Source of the DNA: HXMU1420-13 sp963691715
GTDB taxonomy: Bacteria; Bacteroidota; Rhodothermia; Balneolales; Balneolaceae
Assembly (NCBI GenBank): GCA_963691715.1
Contig: OY829281.1
Span: forward strand, 2,790,001 to 2,854,000
Direction: 5' to 3'
Length of the DNA: 64,000 bases
Positions 1 to 9,524 of the stretch are shown piece after piece. How positions within the stretch are numbered: position 1 is the first letter of the stretch; every line of letters begins with the position of its first letter. Position numbers and translations under genes: made by a program. The notes beneath the pieces were generated by a model that saw only the letters and a list, made by a program, of their open reading frames with translations, made no database searches and had not been told where the DNA came from.

Positions 1-2700
1 AATGAGTATATCGAATCAGTTTGGTGGGCACTTAAAACACTATTTGATAAAAAATTACTTTATAAAGGGCACAAAATACAATGGTATTCGCCTGGTAATG
101 GTACAGTACTTTCATCCCATGAAGTGAGTCTAGGATATAAAGAAACTCAAGACCCATCTATTTATGTGAAATTCCCAGCCCATGGGGAAGACAATACATA
201 CTATCTTGCTTGGACAACAACGCCTTGGACAACCATTTCAAATCTTGCTCTCACGATAAATAAGAACCTTACTTACGTAAAAGTTCTATTCGAAGATCAG
301 AACTACATTGTAGCAAAAGAGACGGTAAATCGCGTATTTGGAGAAGAAGCAACAATCATTAAGGAAATAACTGGTGAGGATTTATTAGGGCGAACTTACG
401 ATCCTATTTTTGACTACGCAAAAGCAGAAATAAATGCTGATGAAGCATGGAAAGTAATTTCTGCAGAATACGTTACAACAGATGATGGTACAGGAGTGGT
501 ACATACAGCACCAGCATTTGGAGCCGATGACTTTGAATCATGTAAAAAACACAATATACCAGTTTATAACCCTATAGATAAAGACGGGAGATTCACTAAC
601 CAAGTCATCGATTTTAAAGGATTGTGGTTTAAAGATGCTGATAAAGAAATAGCGAAAGCGATAAAAGATAAAGGCCTAATGTTTAGGCATGAGACGTATC
701 TTCATAATTACCCTTTTGATTGGAGAAAGGGTACGCCTTTGATGAGTTATCCTGTGGAATCTTGGTTTATTAAGACAACCGCTGTTAAAAACCGAATGGT
801 TGAGTTAAACAAAACAATTAACTGGAAGCCAGAAAATACTGGTACAGGACGTTTCGGTACATGGTTAGAAAATAATGTAGATTGGGCTATCTCACGGCAA
901 AGATATTGGGGAACTCCGTTGCCTATATGGCAAAGCGACACCAATCCAGAGTATGTAGAATGCATAGGTAGTATTGAAGAATTAAAAGAGAAAGCAGGAA
1001 TTCCCAAAGACGAATCATTAGATTTACATCGACCATATATTGATGAAATCACTTGGAAAGCACCCGATGGAAGTACAATGCGCCGTGTACCGGATTTATT
1101 AGACGTTTGGTTTGATTCTGGTTCAATGCCTTTTGCACAATGGCATTATCCATTTAACAATAAAAAAGAATTTAGTTATAGCTTTCCTGCCGATTTTATC
1201 GCTGAAGGTGTTGATCAAACAAGAGGATGGTTTTATACATTGCATGCCTTAGGTACGATGTTATTTGATGACGTTGCATACAAAAATGTTGTCTCGAATG
1301 GCTTAGTGTTAGATGCTAAGGGAGAGAAAATGTCTAAATCAAAGGGAAATGCCGTTGATCCATTTGAAGTGATTGGTCAATTTGGAGCAGATACCGTAAG
1401 ATGGTATTTAATGAGTAATTCTGCTCCGTGGGAAAATCGGAAATTTAACATAGAAGGTTTAAAAGAAGTACAGCGGAAATTCTTTAATACCATTGTAAAT
1501 GTGTACTCATTTTTTGCAATGTATGCGAATATAGATGGATTCACATACTCAGGAGCACAAATACCTGTAAATGAACGACCAGAGATCGATCAGTGGGTAA
1601 TTTCTCGACTAAATACCACCATTAAGTTGATGGAGGAGTGTTTTGAAGAATATGAACCTACGAAAGCGGCAAGAGAAATGGAGCAGTTTACAGAGGAACT
1701 CAGTAACTGGTACGTTCGCAGGAATAGAAGGCGATTCTGGAAATCTGGTACAACGCTTGACAAAACAGCGGCATATCAAACACTCTATGAATGTTTGAAA
1801 AATATGAGCAGGATGATGAGTCCTGTAGCCCCTTTTATGGGAGAATGGATCTATCAAAGATTGAACGAAGTTTCAAAATTAGATGAAGAATCTGTTCATT
1901 TATCCTTTTTCCCGACTGTGGAAGAGACAGCTATTTTTAAAGGTCTAGAACATAAAATGGATATGGCGCGACTGATATCATCAATTGTATTGCGAATTCG
2001 GAATCAAATAGATGTAAATGTTAGGCAACCATTGGGAAGAATTATTTTACCAATTAAAGATGAGGCTGAACGACAAGCCATATTATCAGTTAAAGATATA
2101 ATTTTAGAAGAGGTAAATGTCAAAGACATTCAATTCGTTGATGATGATTCAGGAATTGTGCATAAATCTGCAAAGCCTAATTATCCATTATTAGGGAAAA
2201 AATTAGGACCAAAGATGAAATTAGTAGCTGCAAAAGTAAATCAGTTTGGAACAGAAACAATTACTAAATTAGAGCGGCAAGGATTCATAAATATTGAACT
2301 TTCTGATGGGGAGAATGTACAATTAAATGCTAAAGAACTTGAGATAGTAAGAACCGGATTGGAAGGTTGGCAAGTAGAAACTGAGCGAGGATTAAGCGTG
2401 GCAGTTGATACGGAAATTTCTCATGATCTAAAAATGGAGGGATTAACCAGAGAATTTGTTAATCGTGTCCAAAGCATGAGGAAAGAAGCAGATTTTGATG
2501 TAGTAGACAGAATTTCAATAGGTTTTACTGGAGAGGAATTCTTGAAAGAAGCCGTAGTTTCTCTAAGTGATTACATCAAAGAAGAAACGTTAGCAGAAGA
2601 AATTCAGCTAACAGAGTTGGAAGTATCAGATTTTATAAAGTCGTGGGAAATAGGTGATCAAGAATGCACCATTTCCATACGAAGAAATATTAACACTTAA
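1..2700 (+). CDS. ileS: Isoleucyl-tRNA synthetase, C-terminal 899 residues (5' end outside window)
   Basis: The enzyme charges tRNA-Ile with isoleucine in the cytoplasm and edits misacylated valine. The reading frame is open from base 1, so the gene starts upstream and the HIGH motif is not visible. Seen here are the CP1 editing region (TTTPWTT and DDGTGVVHTAPAFG), the class I segment SRQRYWGTPLP, and the KMSKS signature encoded at 1327-1341, followed by the anticodon-binding domain. About 900 residues are present; the family usually has 1000-1100, so roughly 150 are missing at the front. A GTG at 124 lies inside the gene and is not its start. The stop is 10 bases before the DksA-like gene, in the ileS-dksA-like-lspA order common in Bacteroidota. 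Identification is secure. Confidence 0.97.
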   Translation, partial: NEYIESVWWALKTLFDKKLLYKGHKIQWYSPGNGTVLSSHEVSLGYKETQDPSIYVKFPAHGEDNTYYLAWTTTPWTTISNLALTINKNLTYVKVLFEDQNYIVAKETVNRVFGEEATIIKEITGEDLLGRTYDPIFDYAKAEINADEAWKVISAEYVTTDDGTGVVHTAPAFGADDFESCKKHNIPVYNPIDKDGRFTNQVIDFKGLWFKDADKEIAKAIKDKGLMFRHETYLHNYPFDWRKGTPLMSYPVESWFIKTTAVKNRMVELNKTINWKPENTGTGRFGTWLENNVDWAISRQRYWGTPLPIWQSDTNPEYVECIGSIEELKEKAGIPKDESLDLHRPYIDEITWKAPDGSTMRRVPDLLDVWFDSGSMPFAQWHYPFNNKKEFSYSFPADFIAEGVDQTRGWFYTLHALGTMLFDDVAYKNVVSNGLVLDAKGEKMSKSKGNAVDPFEVIGQFGADTVRWYLMSNSAPWENRKFNIEGLKEVQRKFFNTIVNVYSFFAMYANIDGFTYSGAQIPVNERPEIDQWVISRLNTTIKLMEECFEEYEPTKAAREMEQFTEELSNWYVRRNRRRFWKSGTTLDKTAAYQTLYECLKNMSRMMSPVAPFMGEWIYQRLNEVSKLDEESVHLSFFPTVEETAIFKGLEHKMDMARLISSIVLRIRNQIDVNVRQPLGRIILPIKDEAERQAILSVKDIILEEVNVKDIQFVDDDSGIVHKSAKPNYPLLGKKLGPKMKLVAAKVNQFGTETITKLERQGFINIELSDGENVQLNAKELEIVRTGLEGWQVETERGLSVAVDTEISHDLKMEGLTREFVNRVQSMRKEADFDVVDRISIGFTGEEFLKEAVVSLSDYIKEETLAEEIQLTELEVSDFIKSWEIGDQECTISIRRNINT

Positions 2701-2710
2701 GGAGTAGAAA

Positions 2711-3112
2711 ATGGCTGAAAAACCAATGGATGAAAACGCCAGAATATCCCCTTATAATGATGACGAGTTAGAATATTTTCGAGGAATAATCCTGAAGAAA
2801 AGAGATGCTGCTGAAGAGGAATTAGAAACTCTTCAAAGGACATTAAGAGAAAGCATGGAGAATTCATCGGATGAATCTGCATATTCATTTCATATGGCCG
2901 ATGCAGGAACTGACGCTCAAGAAAGGGAAAAAACATACATGTTATTTAATCGTACACGAAAATTTGTTAAGTATTTAGATGATGCGATCAAAAGAATAGA
3001 CAATAAAACGTATGGTGTTTGTAAAGTAACGGGTAAAAAAATATCCAAAGGACGTCTAGAGGCGGTCCCCCATACTCAATTGAGTATAGATGCAAAATTA
3101 AAACGAAGATAA
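2711..3112 (+). CDS. DksA/TraR-family protein with a degenerate zinc finger
   Basis: This 133-residue protein belongs to the DksA/TraR family, whose members bind RNA polymerase through its secondary channel. An N-terminal helical coiled-coil region (about 15-95) is followed by the C-terminal finger segment YGVCKVTGKKISKGRLEAVP. The classical C4 finger is lost: only Cys104 remains, Thr107 stands where the second cysteine should be, and the distal pair is absent. The segment DAGTDAQE occupies the usual position of the acidic coiled-coil tip. A good ribosome site (GGAG at 2701-2704) precedes the ATG, and the gene is tightly packed between ileS and lspA, so it is probably co-transcribed with them. 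Whether it answers to ppGpp like DksA cannot be told from sequence. Confidence 0.85.
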   Translation: MAEKPMDENARISPYNDDELEYFRGIILKKRDAAEEELETLQRTLRESMENSSDESAYSFHMADAGTDAQEREKTYMLFNRTRKFVKYLDDAIKRIDNKTYGVCKVTGKKISKGRLEAVPHTQLSIDAKLKRR

Positions 3113-3123
3113 TCCTTACACTT

Positions 3124-3708
3124 TTGATTCGAAATAAACTCTTAGCAATATTTTCACCTGCAATACTAGTAATTGTTATCGATCAATGGTCGAAATGGGT
3201 AATTAGAACCTCTCCAGAACTTCATAGATATGATATTATTGAAGGATGGTTAATGTTTTATTACACCAAAAATTCCGGGATGGCTTTAGGTATTGATATT
3301 TTTGATACACATATTGTAAGTTTAATTTCAATCACCGCGACGATTGGTATTATTGGATATCTGTTGTACACAATAAAGCAGTCACCAATTAGCTATTTAT
3401 TAATTATGGGGATGGTTATAGGTGGTGCCATCGGTAATATAATCGACCGATTAACCATGGCATATATTGGGAGATATGGAGGATTGTTGGATGGTCATGT
3501 AGTCGATTTTATCTTTTTCTATCTTCAAATAGGTGAAAAAACACTGTTCCCATATATTTTTAATGTAGCTGATATGGCTATTTCAGTTTCCATTTTTTTG
3601 TTATTAATATTTAATAAGAAATTTTTCCCAAGTGAAAAAATAGAATCAATGGTAGCTGAACATGTTTCAGAAAGTGCAAGTATCGAAGAAAAGAAAACAG
3701 AAAGTTAA
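3124..3708 (+). CDS. lspA: Lipoprotein signal peptidase (signal peptidase II)
   Basis: This inner-membrane aspartyl protease removes signal peptides from prolipoproteins after lipidation. The 194-residue protein has four predicted membrane spans and the family blocks DQWSKW (20-25), GNIIDR (104-109), HVVDFI (125-130) and FNVADMAIS (147-155). The aspartates at about 128 and 150 match the catalytic pair. The chosen start is a TTG 11 bases after the previous stop, because no ATG or GTG precedes the first membrane span. The C-terminus carries a polar tail of about 25 residues beyond the last span. Substrates in this window include several lipobox proteins (GH5, S46-like, NHL-type). Confidence 0.95.
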   Translation: MIRNKLLAIFSPAILVIVIDQWSKWVIRTSPELHRYDIIEGWLMFYYTKNSGMALGIDIFDTHIVSLISITATIGIIGYLLYTIKQSPISYLLIMGMVIGGAIGNIIDRLTMAYIGRYGGLLDGHVVDFIFFYLQIGEKTLFPYIFNVADMAISVSIFLLLIFNKKFFPSEKIESMVAEHVSESASIEEKKTES

Positions 3709-3894
3709 TTTGGTTCGGTAACAAATATACACGACCTTTAAGTGCAAGTTAAAGGTCAGGATTCGGTTAATAGTACAGTATATGTTTCCCTTCTCTAGTT
3801 TGTACTAAATTAACAATTACACAGCCGATTAGAACGCAATACACATTAATTTTTTATGTGATTTAACTGTACCTGTGGTAAGACTATTCAAGTA

Positions 3895-4104
3895 ATGGAA
3901 CACGGAAAAGTAAAGTGGTTTAATGAGGAAAAAGGTTTCGGATTTATAACCCCAGAAAAAGGTGGTAAGGATATTTTCGTACATCGAAATAATGTAGAAA
4001 ATTTCCCAAAAAATGAAAGTCCAAACGATGGAGACAACGTTGAATATGAAGTTTCTGAAGGACCTAAAGGATTAAGTGCTGTTGAAGTATATATTCTTGA
4101 GTGA
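3895..4104 (+). CDS. Cold-shock domain protein (CspA family)
   Basis: A 69-residue single cold-shock domain that binds single-stranded RNA and DNA and melts RNA structure. The RNA-binding motifs RNP1 (KGFGFI, residues 14-19) and RNP2 (DIFVH) are both intact, as is the opening GKVKWFN. The gene stands alone: 186 bases separate it from lspA, leaving room for the long untranslated leader typical of csp genes, and a strong hairpin terminator follows at 4126-4157. The sequence does not show whether it responds to cold. Confidence 0.95.
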   Translation: MEHGKVKWFNEEKGFGFITPEKGGKDIFVHRNNVENFPKNESPNDGDNVEYEVSEGPKGLSAVEVYILE

Positions 4105-4125
4105 TCGAACGCAATTTCTAAATAA

Positions 4126-4157
4126 AAGCCCAAGCTCTTTGAGTTTTGGGTTTTTTT
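4126..4157 (+). terminator. Rho-independent terminator of the cold-shock gene
   Basis: A stem formed by CCCAA/TTGGG and CTC/GAG around a TTT loop (4129-4150) is followed directly by seven T residues (4151-4157). It begins about 20 bases after the csp stop codon. Confidence 0.85.
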
Positions 4158-4299
4158 ACCTCCAGGTGATGTCTTTAGGAAGAATTAAGTAAAGACCAAA
4201 AAACAATCGTGTTTTTTACCTTTAGATGAAAGAAACAGTTCTTGAGGCACTAATGGGACTCTTACCAATGTCTTACAATTCGATGTACTTCAAGTATGA

Positions 4300-5487
4300 T
4301 TATTTTTCTAATGGGGTATTTTTAATATCCGTAAACATGTTGAGATCATCTTCAAACTCAACTTGATCTACGATCTCTAATCCAAAACTTTTTATTCCGA
4401 TACGTTTAACTGGATTATTTGTAAGCAATGTTAACTTTCTGATACCAAGCTCACGTAAGATTTGAGCTCCTACTCCATAATCACGCGAGTCACTTTTCTT
4501 AGGATTGTTATCCTCTTCGGTAGAATCACCAAAGGTGCCCTCTTGCATTAATTTAAGCGTGCGGAGTTGGTTAACGAGTACAGAACCACGTTGGTTGCGA
4601 TTCATATATAGAACAACACCTGTTCCCATTCGCTCAACTTGTAGCATAGCTTGATGTAGCAACTCGCTGGTATCAGCATTGCGGGCACCAAAAATATCTC
4701 CAATTAAGTCAGAAGAATGTACTCTAGTGAGTACGGCATCATCTTTTGTCCAAGTACCCTTGCTCAAGGCTAGGTGCACATCACCCGTAAGTGTTTCTTC
4801 AAAGGCGTGGAGACGAAAATCACCATACATGGTTGGCATATTCACTTCCATTACCTCTTTCACTAAGCTCTCAGTTTCATTCCGGTAGGCAATCAAATCT
4901 TTGATGGTGATAAATTTCATATCGAATTTCTCGGCTAATACAGCAAGCTCTGGCACGCGAGCCATTTCACCATCTTCGCGCATAATTTCACATATCACAC
5001 CAACAGGTTGAAGCCCTGCTAGTCTAGCAAGGTCAAGAGCGGCCTCTGTATGTCCAGCTCTACGAAGTACCCCTCCTTCAACTCCAATAAGTGGAAAAAC
5101 ATGACCAGGGCGTCTAAAATCACCTGGTTTAGATTCGATATTTGTAAGTTCTCGAATCGTATGAGCGCGATCCGAAGCAGAAATTCCGGTTGTGGTAAGC
5201 CTTTTATGATCAATAGAAATGGTGAAATTTGCTTCATCTGGATCCGCACCTTGCATTACCATGTTGTTCAGCTTAAAACGCTTTGCAACAGCTTTAGAAA
5301 CAGGGGCGCAAACTAGGCCTCGCCCTTCTTTTACCATAAAGTTAATGGCCTCTGTGGTGGCTTTTTCGCCAGCCATGAGAAAGTCGCCTTCGTTTTCCCG
5401 ATCTTCGTCGTCTACCACGATGATCATTTTACCAGCTTTGATATCTTCAATAGCCTCGGGAATGGTATTAAACCGGATGTTCTCCAA
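4300..5487 (-). CDS. ribB: 3,4-dihydroxy-2-butanone-4-phosphate synthase with a degenerate GTP cyclohydrolase II domain (RibBA layout)
   Basis: The N-terminal domain (about 1-205) makes the four-carbon precursor of riboflavin from ribulose 5-phosphate and keeps its acidic loop DDEDRENEGD (26-35) and HTEAALDLA (146-154). The C-terminal domain (about 208-395) has the GTP cyclohydrolase II fold, recognisable by RVHSSDLIGD, DSRDYGVGAQIL and LTNNPVK. Against the E. coli RibA sequence as I recall it, the three zinc-binding cysteines are replaced by Asp260, Ala271 and Thr273, and the QEGRNIGL-type loop reads RNQRGSVL. That half should therefore be unable to open GTP. Another RibA must exist elsewhere if the cell makes riboflavin. 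The ATG is one base past the yajC stop, so the two genes form an operon. Confidence 0.92.
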   Translation of the reverse strand: MENIRFNTIPEAIEDIKAGKMIIVVDDEDRENEGDFLMAGEKATTEAINFMVKEGRGLVCAPVSKAVAKRFKLNNMVMQGADPDEANFTISIDHKRLTTTGISASDRAHTIRELTNIESKPGDFRRPGHVFPLIGVEGGVLRRAGHTEAALDLARLAGLQPVGVICEIMREDGEMARVPELAVLAEKFDMKFITIKDLIAYRNETESLVKEVMEVNMPTMYGDFRLHAFEETLTGDVHLALSKGTWTKDDAVLTRVHSSDLIGDIFGARNADTSELLHQAMLQVERMGTGVVLYMNRNQRGSVLVNQLRTLKLMQEGTFGDSTEEDNNPKKSDSRDYGVGAQILRELGIRKLTLLTNNPVKRIGIKSFGLEIVDQVEFEDDLNMFTDIKNTPLEK

Positions 5488-5488
5488 C

Positions 5489-5812
5489 TTATTTTTCTTT
5501 TTTAACGTGTTTGTTTGGATTTACATCAGTGATCGCTGTTTTCAAATATCTAAGTTTTGTTCCACCACCAACTTCGATTAAAACAGAGTCCTCTTCTATC
5601 GCGTTCAATACACCAATGAGTCCAGATGAGGTAACCACCTTATCCCCTTTCTTCATACTCTCCACTTTTTTCTGGATTTCTTTTTGTTTCTGGCTTTGTG
5701 GGCGAATTATGAAAAAATAAAACACTGCGAAAATGGCACCTAAAAAAACTAAGTTGATGATACCACCATTTGGGTCGCTTGGATTGCCCATAAAAAAGAG
5801 TAACGTTTGCAT
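5489..5812 (-). CDS. yajC: Preprotein translocase subunit YajC
   Basis: YajC is the small accessory subunit of the SecDF-YajC complex in the inner membrane. The 107-residue protein has a short periplasmic N-terminus, one membrane span (about 18-36), the hallmark FIIRPQSQKQKE, and the KKGDKVVTSSGLIG segment of the cytoplasmic domain. It is the first gene of a two-gene minus-strand unit with ribB. A glycine/asparagine stretch (10-20) precedes the span, as often in Bacteroidota homologues. Confidence 0.95.
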   Translation of the reverse strand: MQTLLFFMGNPSDPNGGIINLVFLGAIFAVFYFFIIRPQSQKQKEIQKKVESMKKGDKVVTSSGLIGVLNAIEEDSVLIEVGGGTKLRYLKTAITDVNPNKHVKKEK

Positions 5813-5891
5813 TCTGATTTTCTAAATTTAAAAGTTATTTCTAAAGATAGGAGAAATTCGATAAAGAATTAGTGAATCCTTCTCTACATCC

Positions 5892-8003
5892 TCAATAAAA
5901 AGACTTACCCGTTTTGGCATAATCAACTAGAATTGGAGATGGTTTAAATCTGACATCAATTTCATCAGCAAACATATTCATTGTATCTACAACGTTTTGT
6001 ATTCCTACAGCATCTAAATAGCGGAACGGACCACCTGTAAATGGTGGGAATCCTAAGCCAAGTATAGCACCAAGATCTCCATCATTAGGCGACTTTAAAA
6101 TATTCTCTTGCAAGCAATAGGCAGCCTCATTGATCATCATTAATGCAATACGAAGTTGTGCCCTCTCCGCATCTGGATTTTTACGATTTGGACCGCCAAA
6201 GTAAGTATATACATCTAGATTGGGTGTTTTCTTTTTTGAGTGATAATCATACATACCCTTTTTATTTTTTCTTCCCAAAAATCCAGCATTAACCAATTCT
6301 TCAGCTTTTTTGGTTGATTTCCCACCACGTGCATTAAACATGGGCGACATAGTTTCGGCAACATGTGCACCTACGTCCATACCTACTTCATCAAAAAGAG
6401 CCATGGGGCCTACTGGGTATCCAAATTTTTTCATAATTGAATCTAGATATTCGATCGACGCACCTTCTTCCAATAGTAACAAAGCTTCATTCATGTAAGG
6501 AGCAAGAATTCTAGTGGTATAAAAACCAGGTCCATCACCCACTACAATAACCGTTTTTCCTTGTTTTACCCCAATATCATAAGCGGTTGCAGTGACCCAA
6601 TCGGCTGTTTTATCGGTAGTAATAATCTCTAGTAATGGCATTTTTTGAACAGGAGAGAAATAATGCATTCCAATGATATTTTCGGGGCGTTTTGCTCCTT
6701 CAGCTATGTCGGAAATTGGAAGTGAGGATGTATTTGTTGCAAAAATACAATGATCTAGAGTGTTTGCTTCAACTTCTTTTATAATTCGTTTTTTTAATTC
6801 TAAATCTTCGAATACAGCTTCAATTACTACATCTGTTTTACTGAAAGCCTGATAAGATTCTGTTCCAGTTAATCGACTAAAGATTTGATCACGTTGAAAA
6901 GGGGAAAGAATTCGCTTTTTTGTTTTTTTCTGAAGCTCGTCCCATACCGCCTTTTCTCCACGAGCTGCATCCTCTAATGTGCGGTCTTTGAGTAAAACAT
7001 GATATTTCCCTTTATTTATGCTTACATCTGCTATTCCTGATCCCATCAAACCAGCGCCTAAAATTCCTATCGTTTTAACAGACTTAACTTCAGAAGTTAA
7101 GGGGTTTTTCTTGGCGCCTGTCATTCCAAAAAATAAATTTACCAATGCGCGCGACTCAGGGGTAGAACCTGCTTTACCAAAAAGTTCGGCTTCATGTTGT
7201 AGCCCTTTTTCCAATCCATGTTTGTATCCATATTTGATAGCATCGATGATATATATTGGGGCTGGATAATTACCTTTTGTTTGCTGTAAGGTTTTTTTGC
7301 GAGCTTGGTTAAAAATGATTGACCTGCCAAGTGGATTACCTTCGAGGATTTTTTCTACAACTGAGCGTTTATCCTTTCGTCTCTTAAAGCCATGTTTGGA
7401 AATGGTATGCACGGCTGCAATAGCTGCTTTTTCTAGGGCATCTTTATGAGTTAGTTCATCAATTAAGCCAATTTTTTTAGCACTTTTAGCAAATATATTA
7501 CGCCCTGTAAGCATGTAGCCCAATGCTTTTTGGATTCCAATTAATCTGGGTAACCGTTGGGTACCCCCTGTTCCTGGAATTACGCCAAGTTTTACTTCAG
7601 GTAATGCGAATATTGTTTTTGGATGTTTAGATGCAATCCGATAGTGACAAGCTAAGGATAGCTCTAAACCGCCGCCCATGCAACTTCCATGGATAGCAAC
7701 AACGATGGGTTTTTTAGATATAGCTATCTTACTTAACACCTGATGACCATCCCAACTAAGTTGCTGCATTTCTTGTGCGGTACTTCTGGCTTTAAACATC
7801 TCAATATCCGCACCAGCAATGAAATTATCGTCTTTTCTACTTATTAAAACGATCCCTTTTATGGTAGAATCTGAATCGGCTTCTTCTAATAGGGAAGAAA
7901 ATTGCTCCATCATTGCTTCATTAAGGGTATTAACTTTTTCCCCAGGTGCATCTAGGCTTATGATTAACACCGAATCTTTGATTTCCTTTTGAATGTAGCT
8001 CAT
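5892..8003 (-). CDS. fadJ: Bifunctional enoyl-CoA hydratase / 3-hydroxyacyl-CoA dehydrogenase (FadJ type)
   Basis: This 703-residue multifunctional enzyme catalyses the hydration and NAD-dependent oxidation steps of fatty-acid beta-oxidation. The N-terminal crotonase domain (about 1-190) shows the oxyanion-hole segments FIAGADIEMF and GSCMGGGLELSLAC. The middle Rossmann domain (about 310-495) begins GILGAGLMGSGIA and contains the dehydrogenase signature IGMHYFSPVQKMPLLEI. Two C-terminal dehydrogenase domains follow (GDGPGFYTTRIL; GLGFPPFTGGPFRYLD). Its size fits FadJ (about 714) and it pairs with a FadI-type thiolase 101 bases upstream, read in the same direction. No damage is seen. Confidence 0.95.
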   Translation of the reverse strand: MSYIQKEIKDSVLIISLDAPGEKVNTLNEAMMEQFSSLLEEADSDSTIKGIVLISRKDDNFIAGADIEMFKARSTAQEMQQLSWDGHQVLSKIAISKKPIVVAIHGSCMGGGLELSLACHYRIASKHPKTIFALPEVKLGVIPGTGGTQRLPRLIGIQKALGYMLTGRNIFAKSAKKIGLIDELTHKDALEKAAIAAVHTISKHGFKRRKDKRSVVEKILEGNPLGRSIIFNQARKKTLQQTKGNYPAPIYIIDAIKYGYKHGLEKGLQHEAELFGKAGSTPESRALVNLFFGMTGAKKNPLTSEVKSVKTIGILGAGLMGSGIADVSINKGKYHVLLKDRTLEDAARGEKAVWDELQKKTKKRILSPFQRDQIFSRLTGTESYQAFSKTDVVIEAVFEDLELKKRIIKEVEANTLDHCIFATNTSSLPISDIAEGAKRPENIIGMHYFSPVQKMPLLEIITTDKTADWVTATAYDIGVKQGKTVIVVGDGPGFYTTRILAPYMNEALLLLEEGASIEYLDSIMKKFGYPVGPMALFDEVGMDVGAHVAETMSPMFNARGGKSTKKAEELVNAGFLGRKNKKGMYDYHSKKKTPNLDVYTYFGGPNRKNPDAERAQLRIALMMINEAAYCLQENILKSPNDGDLGAILGLGFPPFTGGPFRYLDAVGIQNVVDTMNMFADEIDVRFKPSPILVDYAKTGKSFY

Positions 8004-8104
8004 AACTAAAAATTTTTACTCCGCTCTTAATGCGGAATCTGAATTCGAATTGTTGTTTATAGATATAGATTCCTGCATGCGCAGTAATGGATTATTTAAT
8101 TCTA

Positions 8105-9409
8105 TCATGGCTTATACCTCTCTAAAATGATGGCGTGTCCTTGACCACCAGCAGCACATGCCGTTACAAGTGCGTATTTACCATCTTCTCGGAGTAATCG
8201 ATTTGCTGCAGTTGTAACTAAACGGACTCCCGTTGCTCCAAAAGGATGGCCAAGAGAAAGGGAACCGCCTAGAGTATTCATTTTTCCCATCGGAATTTTT
8301 CCAATTTTCGATTCTTTAACTAGCGATTTTTTTGCGAAATGATCAGAATCTAAGGCATTCAACACCGATAACACTTGCCCAGCAAATGCTTCATGTAGTT
8401 CAAATACGTCGATATCATCAAGTTTTAGACCCATGCGATCCAATACTTTTGGAGTGGCATATGCTGGACCCAACAATAATTCATCCCCAGGATCTTGCGA
8501 TACATAAACATATTCCCGTAAATACGCTTTTGGTGTAAGTCCTAGTTCGAGTGCGGTGTGTTCATCCATGATTAATGAGGCGGATGCGCCATCGGTTAAA
8601 AAGGAGGCATTTCCTGCGGTAATGGTACCATGAGGTTTAATAAATGCGGGACGAAGGTTGCTCAATTTCTCTAAGCTAGTATTTGCTCTGAAACCATTAT
8701 CATGAGTTATCTTTTTGAATTTTGGTGGAATAGATACAGAAAGTAGTTCTTCATCCAGTAGTCCATCTTCTGTCGCTTTGGCGGCCATATGATGCGATCG
8801 CATGGCAAACTCATCCTGATCGTTTCTTGAAACTCCAAATTTAGCCGCCATACGATCAGCACTTTGCCCCATTGTTTCACCAGTTGAAAATTCGGCGATA
8901 GCTGGTAATTCGGGCAAGAAATCTTTCAATCCTAATCCTTTAAAAAAGTTTAAGAACTGAATAGGAGATTTATATTTTCGAGCATCTAATATTTTTTGCC
9001 GGAATTTCTTTTTAAATCTAACAGGAATATCAGACATGGTTTCGCTTCCTCCCGCTACAATGATTTTAGCTTGACCAGTACGTATTAAGTCCATACCCGT
9101 TGTTATGGCTTGATTGGATGAAATGCAAGCCATTGAAACGGTATGAGCTGGAACAGTAGTAGGAATACCAGCACCAAGAGCGCTTTCTCGTGCTATGTTA
9201 CTCGTCTTTACTTCTTGTATAACCGTTCCCATTATTACATGATCAACCGATGTTCCTTGGATATTATTTCTGGCCATTAATCCAGAAATTGCGAGTCTTC
9301 CTAGGTCATAAGCCATGAAATGTTTGTAATCTGTAGATGATTTTAGAAAAGGTATTCGTGCTCCATCGACTAGAACTGGAGTAAATGTGTAATTAGGTGT
9401 GTTAGGCAT
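8105..9409 (-). CDS. fadI: Acetyl-CoA C-acyltransferase (3-ketoacyl-CoA thiolase, FadI type)
   Basis: This thiolase cleaves 3-ketoacyl-CoA with CoA in the last step of beta-oxidation. The reactive cysteine lies in VSMACISSNQA (about residue 95), the catalytic histidine in HEAFAGQ, and the second cysteine in TACAAGGQGH. The start is placed at the ATG at 9409, giving 434 residues, close to E. coli FadI (436). The frame extends upstream to a TTG at 9460, but that would add 17 unconserved residues. The gene is divergent from tRNA-Val and precedes fadJ, the alpha partner of the complex. Confidence 0.93.
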   Translation of the reverse strand: MPNTPNYTFTPVLVDGARIPFLKSSTDYKHFMAYDLGRLAISGLMARNNIQGTSVDHVIMGTVIQEVKTSNIARESALGAGIPTTVPAHTVSMACISSNQAITTGMDLIRTGQAKIIVAGGSETMSDIPVRFKKKFRQKILDARKYKSPIQFLNFFKGLGLKDFLPELPAIAEFSTGETMGQSADRMAAKFGVSRNDQDEFAMRSHHMAAKATEDGLLDEELLSVSIPPKFKKITHDNGFRANTSLEKLSNLRPAFIKPHGTITAGNASFLTDGASASLIMDEHTALELGLTPKAYLREYVYVSQDPGDELLLGPAYATPKVLDRMGLKLDDIDVFELHEAFAGQVLSVLNALDSDHFAKKSLVKESKIGKIPMGKMNTLGGSLSLGHPFGATGVRLVTTAANRLLREDGKYALVTACAAGGQGHAIILERYKP

Positions 9410-9479
9410 GGGCTTAAATTTATTTCCGCCGTAAGTTAACAGTGTTAACCAAATAATCAATAAAGCTTTTCTTTTTTCT

Positions 9480-9509
9480 TTTGCTAGATTTTAAATAGTT
9501 GTATATTTG
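9480..9509 (+). promoter_or_regulatory. Putative promoter of tRNA-Val (Bacteroidota type)
   Basis: TTTG at 9480-9483 is followed after 18 bases by TATATTTG at 9502-9509. This matches the known Bacteroidota consensus TTTG...TAnnTTTG recognised by the primary sigma factor. The second box ends 15 bases before the first base of the tRNA. Confidence 0.6.
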
Positions 9510-9524
9510 CCATCCTTAATTATA

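Noticed and set aside
747..1052. Minus-strand frame of 101 codons inside ileS
   Set aside because: It lies wholly in a strongly conserved gene on the other strand and has no family-like features.
3888..4133. Minus-strand frame over the cold-shock gene
   Set aside because: Mirror frame of a well-identified gene; composition is unlike a protein-coding gene and it has no ribosome site.
5050..5581. Plus-strand frames opposite ribB
   Set aside because: Shadows of the ribB/yajC coding strand, with serine-rich composition typical of antisense frames.
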